Assembly: GCF_010389155.1 (NCBI RefSeq)
Contig: NC_057769.1
Coordinates: 20,398,735-20,462,734 of the forward strand
Direction of reading: 5' to 3'
DNA length: 64,000 nucleotides
Origin: Erigeron canadensis
Lineage: Eukaryota; Streptophyta; Magnoliopsida; Asterales; Asteraceae
Part shown: positions 44,331-56,168 of the stretch, piece by piece
Layout of the letters: each line of letters opens with the position of its first letter
How positions within the stretch are numbered: the stretch's first letter is position 1
Notes under the pieces: model-generated
Seen by the model: the letters and a program-made list of their open reading frames with translations, nothing else
Told to the model about the DNA's origin: nothing
Database searches by the model: none
Program-made: the position numbers and the translations under genes

Positions 44331-45231
44331 GGCCCAAGCTTAAAAGGCATGCCAAGGGCAGAGGTCTTAAATTAGCAAGTTATTTCATGTAATTCTGTTG
44401 TTTCGGTATTTGGATAAGGGATGTTAAACAATTTATATTTTCCATAATGAAATAAAGTACTTGATATGTTTGATTTCATTCAATATTAAATTGTGTCCTA
44501 TATTTGCATGTTTAAATCCTTGAATATTTCATTTAATATTTTATATATTATTGAATATTCTAAATTGTCCATTGTCGATTAATTATATGGGAATATAATT
44601 AAACGAAGACAAATGTGAGTGATTGGTTATATTCTTGGAATATGTAATGGATGGATCCCACCAAACTCACATGATATCCATAGCGGATGAATATCGGACT
44701 ACCCCACTAATGAATTATCGCTTTATGGATCATCGTCATTAAGTGAAATTTGCAAATGGTTACTTTTCCTTTGACTTGAGATACAAGTAGGTCAACATAT
44801 ATGAATCGCACTTACTAGATATAGTTCTAACTCACCTGAATAAGGGAGTACATAAAGGGCTATTTTCAGAAAGCGTCGTGAAATATGATGACTGACACGT
44901 GTAGTCAATATAGGATTTGTTCCTGCAATTTGAAATTGAAGTATGATACCATTTGGCGCCCTCATTAGGACTAATTAAGATGTTTGCATGGCCGTGCCCA
45001 AATAAATCCAGATAGTTCTCGATTATATTTGGTAATCATTAATTAGTTATAGAATGAGAAACATAATCGTTAAATTATGAAATGATCTCGATCCATATTC
45101 ATATTTAACAAAGGTATCTGAACAAAGGGATAATAAATGTCTTAACCATTTAAACAGTACTTAAATGTTTTCGGGAGCATTGGCGTGTTGCTAGACGCTT
45201 ACCAATGTTATTACCTTCATTCGTTACGAGC
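44331..45231 (+). other. Copia 3' untranslated region
   Basis: Remaining RNase H tail (about 44,300-44,390) then AT-rich non-coding sequence up to the polypurine tract. Such a long 3' region is common in this copia group. No extra ORF seen. Confidence 0.6.
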
Positions 45232-45243
45232 TCAAGTGGGAGC
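45232..45243 (+). other. Copia polypurine tract
   Basis: CAAGTGGGAGC immediately before the TGTTGG of the 3' LTR. Confidence 0.75.
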
Positions 45244-46039
45244 TGTTGGAATATGATCACGTAAAATGCCGAAAAGTATTTAAGCCTACGGGGTCACACT
45301 TCAACGTGAATGTAACTATAAATTAATTAATATATTAAATGTAATTTATTAATTAATTTGATCACGAAATAATTAATTTAAATAAGTTAAAGGATTAATT
45401 GTATTTAAGTTAATTAGAAGGAGGATTAAATGAGAACTTATGAAATTAGTGTTGGACTCTAATTCCCTAAACATAGGGGCCGAAAATTACAAGGCTTTTT
45501 GGCCTTGAGATTACTTGGTCACCAAGATTAAAAACCCTAATTATTCCCTATATATAGAGGGCTTAATTCAAAGGGTTTAGATATCAATTCACACAAGACA
45601 ATTAGATTTGTAAAACCCTAATAATCTTTCTCTCTTTTCCCTTCGGTCGAACCGAACCAAAAGTCCCAAAAGGGATTTTGGTTTTGTGTCTTTCGTATAA
45701 ATCACATGTAGTCTTCATATAATTAATGCTTTAGCATTAATTGTGTTGTTGCTTTGTTTGTCAACAACAACAACTATATATTGGTTTTCGATTACAAGGA
45801 TTTCGAATTAAGGGAGATACACAACGGGTTTGTGAGTTCGTGATCAAGTACTAACATACATACGTTCCAATGTTGAGTGTGTAATCGTAAAGAGGTTAAT
45901 TTAAACCTTGTTCTTGTTTTCAATCTCTCCATTATAAGGTACATATTCTATACTTTGGTTAATTAATTAAACTGCATAAATCTTATCTTCCATTGCGTGC
46001 TTTGTGATTTGGTGTGATAAATAGTTATATAACCCAACA
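45244..46039 (+). repeat. Copia 3' LTR
   Basis: 796 bp, TGTTGGAATATGATCACG to AACCCAACA. A close match to the 5' LTR. Confidence 0.92.
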
Positions 46040-46612
46040 ATTGCTTCTATAGAAACCATGCTTCCAAGACCATTCCAAATGTGTCCAAGAATAACATAAC
46101 AACATCCATTATTCAAGTTGACCAACAAAACAACTATCCTATGTTGGTTGATAAATTATCAAACCACAAAATCAATTGCGCTAGAGGTATTTTCACGTTT
46201 TATACCCATTGTCCGATACACTGACGACTACCTTTACCACTATCACATAAAACTAAACAGGGGAATGGCATATTGCACTTTCATTGGTTTCAAAGTTTTT
46301 ACCTATATCAGTTTTGGGTCAATCCAATCCAACTTGTCCATCCAAAAAGATGAATGCATGGATATATACCTTTTTTAATTAATCAAATGTGTTTATTAGC
46401 ATTTCCGGTCTATATTACAATATCATATCATTATTTCATAGTTAAAAAAGGCACACAGGCGAGATGTGTAACAATACATGATAGCTATTAGGCAAATGGA
46501 CCACTCTTTCTGGTAGTAGACCAAGTCAAGTTGACCCACGACCCATTTATAAGTAATTGGCCAAAAACTGATACGTTTATACTGGATAAGGAAGCAAAAT
46601 GAGAAGAAAAAC
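46040..46612. other. No confident gene
   Basis: Right flank of the copia. A plus-strand open frame at 46,118-46,378 has no recognisable motif. It may belong to the intron or flank of the AHL-like fragment on the minus strand. Confidence 0.35.
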
Positions 46613-46772
46613 CTGAACCAGTGATGCCGTAGTAAGGAGGCCAGCTACATTACCACCTAAAAAACAACCATCTGGTCTACAGAACGCCACACTTAAGCCA
46701 CCCGTTCTACTACGTTGACCAGCAATCTCTGTCAACATAAATGCACCAAAAAGAGAGAATCTCTAATCGTCC
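46613..46772 (-). pseudogene. Single exon of an AT-hook (AHL) protein PPC domain
   Basis: 160 bases bounded by TGCAG|GG on the left of the reading and CAG|GTTTTT on the right, the exon borders expected inside an AHL PPC domain. Translation gives GRLEILS, then after a shift GAFMLTEIAGQRSRTGG, LSVAFCRPDG and GGNVAGLLTTASLVQ, matching the conserved PPC pattern (GR.EILSLSG.F...GQRSRTGGLSV.L..PDGRV.GG.VAGLL.AASPVQ). AHL proteins bind AT-rich DNA and form trimers through this domain. Here there is a small deletion and R-to-C changes, and no neighbouring exon is certain, so it is a gene relic or captured exon. A stretch at 46,850-46,900 may be a ruined preceding exon. Confidence 0.7.
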
Positions 46773-48230
46773 CTGCATTAACAATATACAAATACATTTT
46801 AGGTACCAAAAGATTAGAGTGTTACATAAATAACATATCCTTTACTATAATGCATCGGGTTGAGGTAAGCTTAACTTTGTCTAAAGAACCTAAAACACCA
46901 TATGCAGTAAAATAGATGAGGTAGAGCAGGTTGAGTAATGGTTGAACGAGTGAGCTCAGTTGACACATAACACTTTTATCCAAAACTTTTTTTCCTTTTC
47001 ATCTAATAACTATTGTGTCAAAGATGACTACAAAAATCATTCTCTTTCAATACAACTTAAACTTTCTGAAATAAATTTTGTGCACTAAATTAACATATAC
47101 CATAAATATGTCCTAACTTTTAGGGAAATTTCTTACTAACATTATATGAGGAAAAAAAAAAAACTTTCATCTGAACTGTTAAGCATATATGAATAGAAAT
47201 TTAGGGGAAAGAAACAACCTTTTCAACGAACTTGAAGCTATTCGTACCCAGATACATAGTATATATGTATAGATAATTCGCATACATAGTACCTGGTAAA
47301 TATGTAATTGCATTTGAGTATTTGAGCAAAAAGAAGAAGAAAATAAATAAAAATACTAATCCATACGGCGGCGGAGGCGATAGCATTTTGTAATTTTCAT
47401 TCCATCAGCTGTGAATTGGGTGGCTGAAACACCCAATTCATCCAATTAACGCATCAACTCTATTTGTAATGGTTAAAAACCTAAATCTATAAGATCAAGA
47501 AAAAGACAATGATTAAAAACATGAAACAGATCTATTGCCCGGTTTAGACATCTTAATCCATGACGTTGATGGATAGGTACAAGATATCTGTAGAAGGATG
47601 TATAATAATATTAAAAAAAATACATTAGGGTCTGGTCGATACTACACCATATCAGCTCAAGATCGCTCCTTATTTCATTCCACAATTGAATCGGATAAAA
47701 CTCTTAAATTTAAAAAATAGCAAAATCATAAAATAATGAAATAATTGATAGAAATAATTGATATGATATATTGATGTAATGATGTGTATATATATATATA
47801 TACCTGTGTATCGAAGAACATGTCTACAACCCATATTTTTAATAAACAGATCGGACGATGATAATGGGATGATGGAGTTTTCCCGATGAAAGAAGGAAAC
47901 GATATGTGGTGGTTGACCGCCGAGAAGAAGGATGGAGGCGGTTGTGATGGAGGTGGTAGTGATGGTGGCGGTTGTGATGGAGGGCGGCGGTGAAAATCTG
48001 AGAAGGTCGTTGGGTGATGGAGGGTGCGGTGGAGCGATAGGTGATTAGATTGATTGGAGAAAAGATAGGTTTTATGTTTTAAGGAGGGGCATCTTGGGAA
48101 TGAAAATTATGTTTAGCTACCAAACAAAAATATATTTCGAATTATGAAATCGATTTTTACGTATTTCATTAACTACCTTTTAATTTGTCTTTAAACATTA
48201 AGAGTCTCTAAATATATATAAAGAGCTATC
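46773..48230. other. Possible remnants of upstream exons and promoter
   Basis: On the minus strand, 48,060-47,800 is C/A/T-rich with ACCTCCATCACAACC repeats, then CACAG|GTATAT, a plausible leader exon and donor. The minus-strand frame at 47,386-47,201 begins MLSPPPPYG and is hydrophobic, but no family is recognised. These could be the 5' part of the AHL-like relic; that is a guess. Confidence 0.25.
47930..47995. repeat. GGAGGCGGTTGTGAT-type minisatellite
   Basis: Units like 'ggaggcggttgtgat' and 'ggaggtggtagtgat' repeat three to four times. Confidence 0.7.
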
Positions 48231-48384
48231 GGAAAACGCTTACTTGACGCTTTCCTTATTCTGAAGTGGCGTTATTAGAGCGATCTGAATGACACGTCAG
48301 TAGCTACGTAAGCATTTTATGTGCTGATGTGTAAGGTCCACATAAGCATGAAAGCCATAAATATACCCCTTATATTTAAAAAAA

Positions 48385-48470
48385 TCGTTATGGGTTTCGA
48401 ACCCGCAACCTACAGAGTTTTATGTAAGCGTCCTAAACACTTGAACCAAGTTTGGTTTTGTTTCTCACTT
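48385..48470 (-). mobile_element. tRNA-derived SINE-like sequence
   Basis: On the minus strand TGGTTCAAGTGTTTAGGACGC resembles an A box and GCGGGTTCGAAACCC contains a perfect B box (GGTTCGAAACC), spaced about 35 bases. The 3' body is not delimited. Confidence 0.45.
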
Positions 48471-51300
48471 AGAAAACTGCAATTAATAAACCATCAAATC
48501 TTTGCTACACAATTTTAGGAAAGATTTAAATCCGTTCCATCAGTAGATCAACAACGATTTTCCCAATTTTCTTTTCCTATTTCCTTCCCCAAATTCTTTT
48601 TTATTTCTTCCTATACAAACCCCTAAACCTTAGGGATTTAGGGTTTTAATTAAATAGCTAAAATCAATATACATATCAGACGTTTCAACATTCTAATCTT
48701 TTTTCCATATCCACTGTCAAATTCACGATATCCGATCCTTTCAACCGTGTTAGATTTTTCGATCCTTTCACTGTATATTAGTTTAATTAATCTTTATATG
48801 TATGTTTGTAAATATATATAGGGATTTTGGTATGGGTTTTGTAAATATAAATCATATTTGATTAAAATTGTGTTTTTGAGATATAAATCATGATTACTAG
48901 CCGACTTGCAGGATCGATTTATATGTAGCTGTAAGTATTATTAATTTTTTTTAATTGAATACGAAAATTCAATATTTTCTATTTAAACTGGATCTTTATA
49001 TAGATATAAGATTTTTATGTGGTTTTGCATGTTCGTCATGTTTTCAATCTTTATGATTATATAGATATTCCAGTGTCGATTTTATGTAAATCATGTTGCC
49101 TTTTGTTGCCCTTAATTTTTTTTTTTTTTTTTTGTCAAAGCTTTAGATTTGTTAGTTGACTTTAGTATATATATGAACTTCAATGAATGTTTTTATGCTC
49201 TGTTTATTAATTTATAGTTCAGTTGGGTTTATAGTTGTAATTTTATATGATGTTTGTGGGTTTTATATTAGTATAAAACTTGTCTTGACATGTTCCATAC
49301 ATTCATACATATACATATATAATTACTAATAATTGATATAGTTTGGAGCTACTTAATTTAAAACGTGGGTGGCTTCGGGATTGGGATTGAATGTTGTATA
49401 ATGGATTCGTTGATATAGGATATTTCCTTTGTATGTTTGCCTAATTGGAAGTTCAATTCGTTGCAATTTATGATTGTTGCTATTCGTGATGGTAATTTTT
49501 TTCTTCAATTTAGAGTTTTATATACTGTCGTTTTGTTTACCTAGAGGGAGTGTAATTCAACTGGTGTTTGTGTGCTACATGCATAAGTAATTAGTTGCAT
49601 TAATATTCTTTTGGCTGTTCAACATGTTTGTGTTACCTACGGACTTTTATAGGTTGTCATTTGCAGCAATAGAAATTAGTACTTTTAATTACTAGACAAC
49701 TTTAACATTTTATACTAACTTACTTTTTGCTACATGTTGTTCTTAACGGATCAAACAAGTAAGACTTTAAAACATTATATTGATTGCATGTTATAAAGAT
49801 TGATTGTTTTGGTGATATACCTAATAATATCTTGGATTGTGCTGTGAAGAGTTAGGAAGGGGGTGATCTTAGTGAAAATTGGGTGTACCTACTTGGTCCC
49901 AGCCCGTCTGATCTCTACCTGGAGATGTTGCTGCTAGATGATGGTGTCGGTGGCGCCTCTGCGGATATTATTGGTGGTACTGTAAGTTTTTTCTCTTGCT
50001 ATTTAAATTGATCCTTGGAGATGGTTTTTGGTTTTATACATTAATACATAGTTGCTGAAAGGTTTTGACTTGTGCTGCTTAATCAACTCGGAATATCAAT
50101 ATTTTTGGATGGTATAGAGATTTTGATAGACTTAAAACATAATAAAGTACTAAGTACATATCTAAATAAACATGTGGAAGAGTAGGCTCAAACTCTTGTG
50201 AAAAGCACTGCTTGCATCATGTTTTGTGCCGTCAACTGATGAGGGTGATTTATCGGAAACACAAAAGCGTCACTTGATCTTTTTGTTTCAAAAGACAGGG
50301 AATGAGAATTGACGAAAGTTTCAAGTTCCATATTAGGTCTTAAATAGAAACTAGAATTTGGCAATTAGAAGCACTCGATTGTCTTTTCCTAAATATGTGC
50401 AGATGTTATGTACAAAATATATGTTGTGTTAGTATACATCAGTTATATATCAATAATAGTCAACTATGTTCTATACTATCTTCTTTTCTATGCTGGATAG
50501 GTCACTTAGCTCTTCTAATTACATATGTTTGTTGGACTGCAGGCCCGGTGCTTATCAAGTGCAACCAGTCCAATTGAGCAGGGAATAATATTATGTGGGA
50601 ACCATTTATTGCTAAGCTTACAGGAAGTCTAGTCCATAGACCAATATATTCTGTAAGTATATTTTAGTAATCGTTATAATCTGTAAGTAAGTTCTTAGTT
50701 GAAAATGTATATGATTTATGCAAGTTGGCAAGCCGTTATGGTATGTAGTCAATATATAATATAGATTTACGTAAATCAATCAAACTTGATTAAACATTTG
50801 TTTCTTACGTTTCAATTTTCGGTAATTATGCTAATATTTTATAGTCTTTTTAATTTAGTTTGTTATTAAGAGTTTTTTTTTAATAGAATAAATTATTAAT
50901 TAAGACAATTTATAGTGTTTTTTTTGGCACATTATATTGTATACTATTCTAAAAACCCTGCAGCGTTTTGCGTGTCCTTCTCTTTTTTCTTTTCCCGCCA
51001 TTCGTTTTCCTAGGTATTCACTTTTAGGCGTTTTGTCGTTTTCTTCACAAAATGAAATAGAAAGCTATCAAATACAAAATATCTTTGGTTTGATGTCAAA
51101 AGGAAAACAAAAACACGTGGCAATGTTAGATCTATAGATGTGTACAACACAAAATTCTGAATACAAGTACCTTTGGCATCTTCTTTTAACTACCTATACC
51201 ATTTATTTTATATTTTTATTTCTATTTTTATGTTAATATAAATCTGAATTAATATCTATTAAATTTAAAGTTGGAACTAAATTAACTATGGATTATTGTA
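48471..51300. other. Non-coding region with exon-like pieces
   Basis: 48,540-48,800 looks like a promoter/leader (C/T-rich, with a CCTAAACC/TTAGGG telo-box-like pair at about 48,620). An open piece at 49,862-49,980 (ENWVYLLGPSPSDLYLEMLL) runs into a GTAAGT-like donor. At 50,533-50,652 TGCAG and GTAAGT bracket a 110-base stretch. No continuous protein can be built. It may be a decayed gene or a non-coding transcript. Confidence 0.3.
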
Positions 51301-51310
51301 TTTCTCCTTA

Positions 51311-51607
51311 TACCTCAATAGTTGAGCATCAGCTTTTCATGTTGGATGTCTTAAGTTCGAGATATGGGAATGACATTTCAAGGTATTTCACAATAAAGTC
51401 CTCCAGTGAAGCAGGTTTGAGTCTTGCACAGAGGGCAAAGTTTTATCCCAATTAAATGTTGTGCTTTCGGGCGGTTTAGTTGGCGGTTTGTCCTCCTACT
51501 AGGTATTGAGGGTGAAGAGGCTCTCTAACGCGGACCCAATTAAAACAACGTAAGCTATATCCCCTGTTGCGAGCAAATGATCCATACCTTTAAAAAAAAA
51601 AAAAAAA
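51311..51607 (+). mobile_element. tRNA-derived SINE with A-tail
   Basis: The A-box-like CCTCAATAGTTGAGCATC and B-box-like TTAAGTTCGAGATATGGG are followed by a ~200 bp body and a 16-base A-tail. The arrangement fits a full SINE of about 300 bp. The target duplication was not found. Confidence 0.65.
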
Positions 51608-51704
51608 GAAGAAGATCGACTTATTACACGGTCCACTCAACAACCCGTTCCTTTTATTTTAACTTTGACATTACGTGTGACATTATTTAGTATTCAATGC
51701 GTCT

Positions 51705-52240
51705 AAATTATGAATCGACAAAACAGTCAGTTTAATGATACAGTTTTCGAAATATTGTGACTTATTGTTAATGACTTATTTAAAATAGTCTTTTACAACA
51801 CTTTTAATACTTTATATTGTACTTAGTTTTCGAAATATTGTGACTTATTGTTAATGACTTATTTAAAGTAGTCTTTTACAACACTTTTAATACTTTATGT
51901 TGTATTTTTTTTTAAACCTTTATGATGATACATTCTTGTAATGTATGTGTCATTGACTATATTGCTAATTTTACATATTGTTATATTTCTCAGGTTGTTA
52001 TTTAATTATGAATTGACAAGACAGACAGTTTAACGTCAACGTCTGATACAGTTTTTGAAATATTGACGTATTGTGAATGACTTATTTAAAATAGTCTTTT
52101 ACAACACTTTAAAACTTTATATTGTACATTTTATTTACCTTTATGATGATACATTTTTATAATGTATATTTATTGTTATGTATGTATTACCGACTTTATA
52201 CATATTGCTAATTTTACATATTGCTAATTTTACAACACAT
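51705..52240 (+). repeat. Nested tandem duplications
   Basis: An ~84 bp unit ('gacttattgttaatgacttatttaaa.tagtcttttacaacac') is doubled at 51,758-51,905, and a larger ~290 bp unit containing it recurs from about 52,003. Confidence 0.8.
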
Positions 52241-52324
52241 AACTAGTATATACTAAAAACCTATGTAAATGTACAAGTACTTTATGTGTGAAATGTACAA
52301 GTTTTTAAAGCACATACTAGTTTT

Positions 52325-53274
52325 AACCAAATTTCGTTTTAACCTCTTAAATTTAAACCAAATCTCGTTTTAACCCCCTAAAATTTCTATTTTTTAACTT
52401 TTACCCCACATCAAAGTTTTCGCTTTCATTTTCGTGACACTAAACTTTTAAATTCTCATTTTTTCATTAAACAACTTTCACAGAGTTACGGTTTTACTTT
52501 TAAACATTTGATCTTTGATTATTTTCATTTGTCTTTTTATACATATAGCGTTTTCATTATACAATAATTTTTATTATCGTTACGACTTACGTTCATGTTA
52601 CATTTAAAACAATAATATAGTTATTGTTGATGTTTTTATATATCTTAATATTCTCTGCATTATTTTTATTGTATTGCTACAGGTTTAGTTGTTTTTTAAT
52701 GAAGTTTTCATCTTTTAACTTGTATCCCACATCAAAATTTTCGTTTTCATTTTTATTGACACTAAACTTTTGGGTTCTCAGGTTTTCATCATACAATTTT
52801 TACACATTTATGGTTTTACTTCTAAAGATTTAGTTTTGATTATTTTCTTCCATTTTTATACATATATATAACGTTTTTAATATATAATAATTTTCATCAT
52901 GCTTACGTTTTACACTCATGAAACATTTAAAGCATTAATATAGTTATTATTTGTGCTCTTATACGACTTATTATTCCTTTACAATATTTTTAATGTTATT
53001 GCTAGATGGTTAGTTTTAATTTTTAAAGTTTGGGTTCGAATATTTGACATAAATTTGTCAAAACTTTATTGTATACCCTCCTTTACAATATTTTTAATGT
53101 TATTGCTAGATGGTTAGTTGTAATTTTTAAAGTTTCGATTCGAATATTTGACATAAATTTGTCAAAACTTTATTGTATACCCTCCGCTTCATCAGGACCC
53201 TCACTTTCTCACTCAACTCACTCAGACGCTCGCCAAAAACGTATCCCACGGCAACGCGCGGGGTCAACAACTAG
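52325..53274 (+). mobile_element. Helitron 3' part with internal direct repeats
   Basis: Two ~250 bp units (from about 52,395 and 52,710) and a perfect-looking ~108 bp tandem pair (52,977-53,084 and 53,085-53,192) precede the terminus CCCACGGCAACGCGCGGGG...CAACAACTAG at 53,274, which is followed by T. The 5' end is not identified; no helicase gene is visible. Confidence 0.6.
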
Positions 53275-55196
53275 TTTAACTCTGAGTTAAAAAATTTTGG
53301 TTATAATTGTTTTGATGCTTTTATTATATATACTTTCTATCTTTTTTTATTATAAATGGTAATTCCCTACAGGGACTCTAAAATTGATGGGACGAGACAT
53401 TTTCTCATCAGAAACGGGAGACTTATGAACCAAAATGTCCGTGCAACGGGTACCTTTTTATTGGCAGGTCAGGTTGTTTGTAATTATAGTTGATAAACTA
53501 ATTGTTTACCAAGCAGAATATGAAAAATAGGTGTTACGACCTGTTTTGCACACAAACATATGAACCATAGCTTATCCCCTACCCGGCCTTACCCTTTTAT
53601 CATCTTTAGTTTTTAGTCATGTGACAACTTCGGGTGACCTTATTTTGAATTTTTTAACTTCAGGTATCCATAACAGATTATGAATAGAAAAATCATATAC
53701 TATTAATACCGTGGTGCACTCATGTTCATTTTATGTTTAAATACTACGCATTTCTAGATTACAGTTTTCCTTTTACTTTTTAAGGCTGTCAAAGCCCTGT
53801 TTTGTTACCTATTAAATCATTCAAAGATGTTTGGATCTGAAAGTAATTCTATGATGGCTAATAGAGAAAAGATTTTGGACAACCCTCCTATATATGTTAT
53901 GGGACAATGCTGCCTACGATGATTTCTACGATGATTTCTCATATGATGAGTGTTTAGTGCTTAGTTTTGATTATTAAAGGAATAATTGATAAAAGAAAAC
54001 AGTAAATATAAGGGTATATAAGTTATTTTACTTCACTATTTGAGCTTATTTTTTTGGTTTGGAATATCTGTGTTATTTGGGATCATGTTTGTCTTTTTGT
54101 TATTAATGTTAGGAAGAAATTACAAATGATGATAATAGTGTAACCACCGTTACACAAAGGGCAACAACTGATACACTTGTAGGTATGGATCGGCCTACTC
54201 CTTTTTTCTCATTTCCAATCCTCTTTACTAAATAATTTTCTTTGAGTTCTCTTACAGGTTGTACTTATTAGGATGTTGATGAAATCATGAGGTGGTAAAG
54301 ATGTGCATGTGATCATAGATATTGTTAGATGCAGTTGGTTATAGTAGACTTTTTCATGATCCTTAATTTAAATTTGTGTTATCGTTTCTTTTGAGTCTGT
54401 TTATAACCAACGTGTAAGAATTTGCATTGACAAATTGTCAAAACTTTGTTGATTGTTTCTTTAATATTGTTAGTTTTGTGGACATTTTTATTGTTTAATC
54501 TATATTGTAATTTATGTGTATATATATAAGATTGTTTTTATTGTATGTCATTTACAATTTATCAACTAGAAGGTAAATTAGACCAGTATAACAAACGTGT
54601 TTCACCTATTTGTATTATTTTTTTTAAAAACTATTAAAAGGGTTAGTAATTGTTGTTTTAACCCAACAAAATTCATGATCAAATTATTTAATAATATACT
54701 TTTATAAATTTACACTTTGTCAAAATTAATGTATGAAAAAATGTTATTATATGTTTTAATACAACAACAAATATTTATTATTGGTTGTTTACATTCAACG
54801 AAGACTATTCAACACAAATTTTATACATACAGTTTGTTGTTAATAAAAGCCAAACAAAAGTCAAACATGTCCTCCAAAACGTTAGTTAGACTTTTACCGC
54901 CAGTTATACTCTCGGATTGACTGTGCTGGTGACGTGGTCGATCTCTACCAGACGATGAAGAGGCATGCCGCTGAGTCAATCACCACCGCTGTTAAAAAGA
55001 AAATGACAAACGCAGCAAAGCAGAGTTAAAATTCTAGTTTAAGTCATCTCTTCATCGATATATACGGAGTATTTTCCAAAAAGTAGTTATCTTTTATCAA
55101 AATAAATATCTATTTTTTTATTCCAACAATCAACATGGTGTTTATTCTGTGCAGTATTTGAAATCATGTTCGTAATTCTCTTAAAAGATTTATGAT
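53275..55196. other. Exon-like pieces of an unidentified gene
   Basis: 54,114-54,182 is a 69-base stretch between TTAG and GTAT splice-like signals. 54,917-55,029 reads IDCAGDVVDLYQTMKRHAAE, then a basic end and a stop, and looks like a real C-terminus. I do not recognise it. The rest is AT-rich. It could be a decayed host gene or fragments carried by a Helitron. Confidence 0.3.
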
Positions 55197-55198
55197 GC

Positions 55199-55630
55199 TA
55201 AAACTTTATTTTTATTTAATTAATCTTCTTTTAGTATTTTTATGAACTCTTAATTTGGTTTGTTTGTAAAATTTCTTTATTATGATTAACTAGTCTTTAA
55301 GCTACTCTCATAATATTATATATCAAAATTAAATATCAAAAAATTAAATACCAAAATAGGTGAAAAATAACAAAACATGAACAAAATAAATATAAAATAA
55401 TAAACTCTTTTGTAGTTGAAAAAGAAGCAATAGTCAAAATACAATTGACCACAAACTAAATTAAAAAAGAAAAAATAACAATAACATAACAATTAAATAT
55501 TAAATAATAAACAAACACGAACAAACTACCAAAAATAAAATTAAATTGATGTAAAAAAAACTATATATTTTTTTGTTGAGAAATTAACTTGTTTTATTTA
55601 AGGAGATGAAATAAAAATTTAGGTTTTATA
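55199..55630. repeat. Long inverted repeat, left arm
   Basis: Its reverse complement is found in two pieces, 62,790-62,950 and 59,629-59,890, in the correct order, split by a LINE. Similarity by eye is about 90%. Confidence 0.8.
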
Positions 55631-55874
55631 GCTTTTCTTTTCATTGTTTTTTATTTGATACAAGACATTAATTAATCAAATTCCTATATTATTACGAGTG
55701 AGTGTTTTTTTTCTTCTTATAATTAGTGATAAAGGATATGTTTTTTTATCTCACAATCATTTGAGTATCCATTATGCTAGAAAATTACAAACTGATAAAA
55801 AACTTTTTTTGATAAAAAGTATATAAAGAATATAAATTATTGAAAATTAATCTATTTAAGTTAGCAATTTAGCA

Positions 55875-56015
55875 TGAACAACAACAACAACAACGGTAAT
55901 CTCGGTAAGTGTCGGAGTTTGAGGGAGGTAAGATGTAGACAGCCTTACCCTTATCCAATGGTAAAGAGGTTGCTTCCTAAAAACCTTCGGCCTAGGGTAT
56001 TACCCTTGAAAAAAT
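55875..56015 (+). mobile_element. Au/TS-like SINE fragment
   Basis: It contains GGTAAGATGTAGACAGCCTT and ACCCTTATCC...AGAGGTTGCTTCC, phrases characteristic of the conserved central region of plant Au/TS-type SINEs, after an (AAC)n run. Confidence 0.5.
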
Positions 56016-56105
56016 AGTATTGATGACTAACCGGAGCAAAGCCGAAAGAGAAGAGGAGATCTCGATCTCAGATCTAGAGAGAAACCAAAGAAAACTCTCA
56101 ACGGC

Positions 56106-56130
56106 TAGATATATATATATATATATATAC
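56106..56130. repeat. (TA)n microsatellite
   Basis: About twelve TA units. Confidence 0.9.
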
Positions 56131-56168
56131 ATATTTGATTTACGTTTTAGATTTAGATTAAGTTAGAA

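Larger units (their letters stand above)
34458..46039 (+). mobile_element. Copia retrotransposon with two LTRs, later disrupted
   Basis: Both LTRs have TGTTGG...CCAACA ends and are about 800 bp. ATTGT precedes and ATTGC follows, a probable target duplication with one change. Order: LTR, primer binding site, leader, gag, (protease not recognisable), integrase, RT, RNase H, polypurine tract, LTR, the copia order. It carries a 1.4 kb insert in the leader and a 2.3 kb LTR in RNase H, and many stops, so it is inactive. Confidence 0.9.

Noticed and set aside
48385..48470. A true tRNA gene on the minus strand
   Set aside because: The B box is good but the A box is weak and the cloverleaf arms cannot be formed by eye; a SINE relic is more likely.
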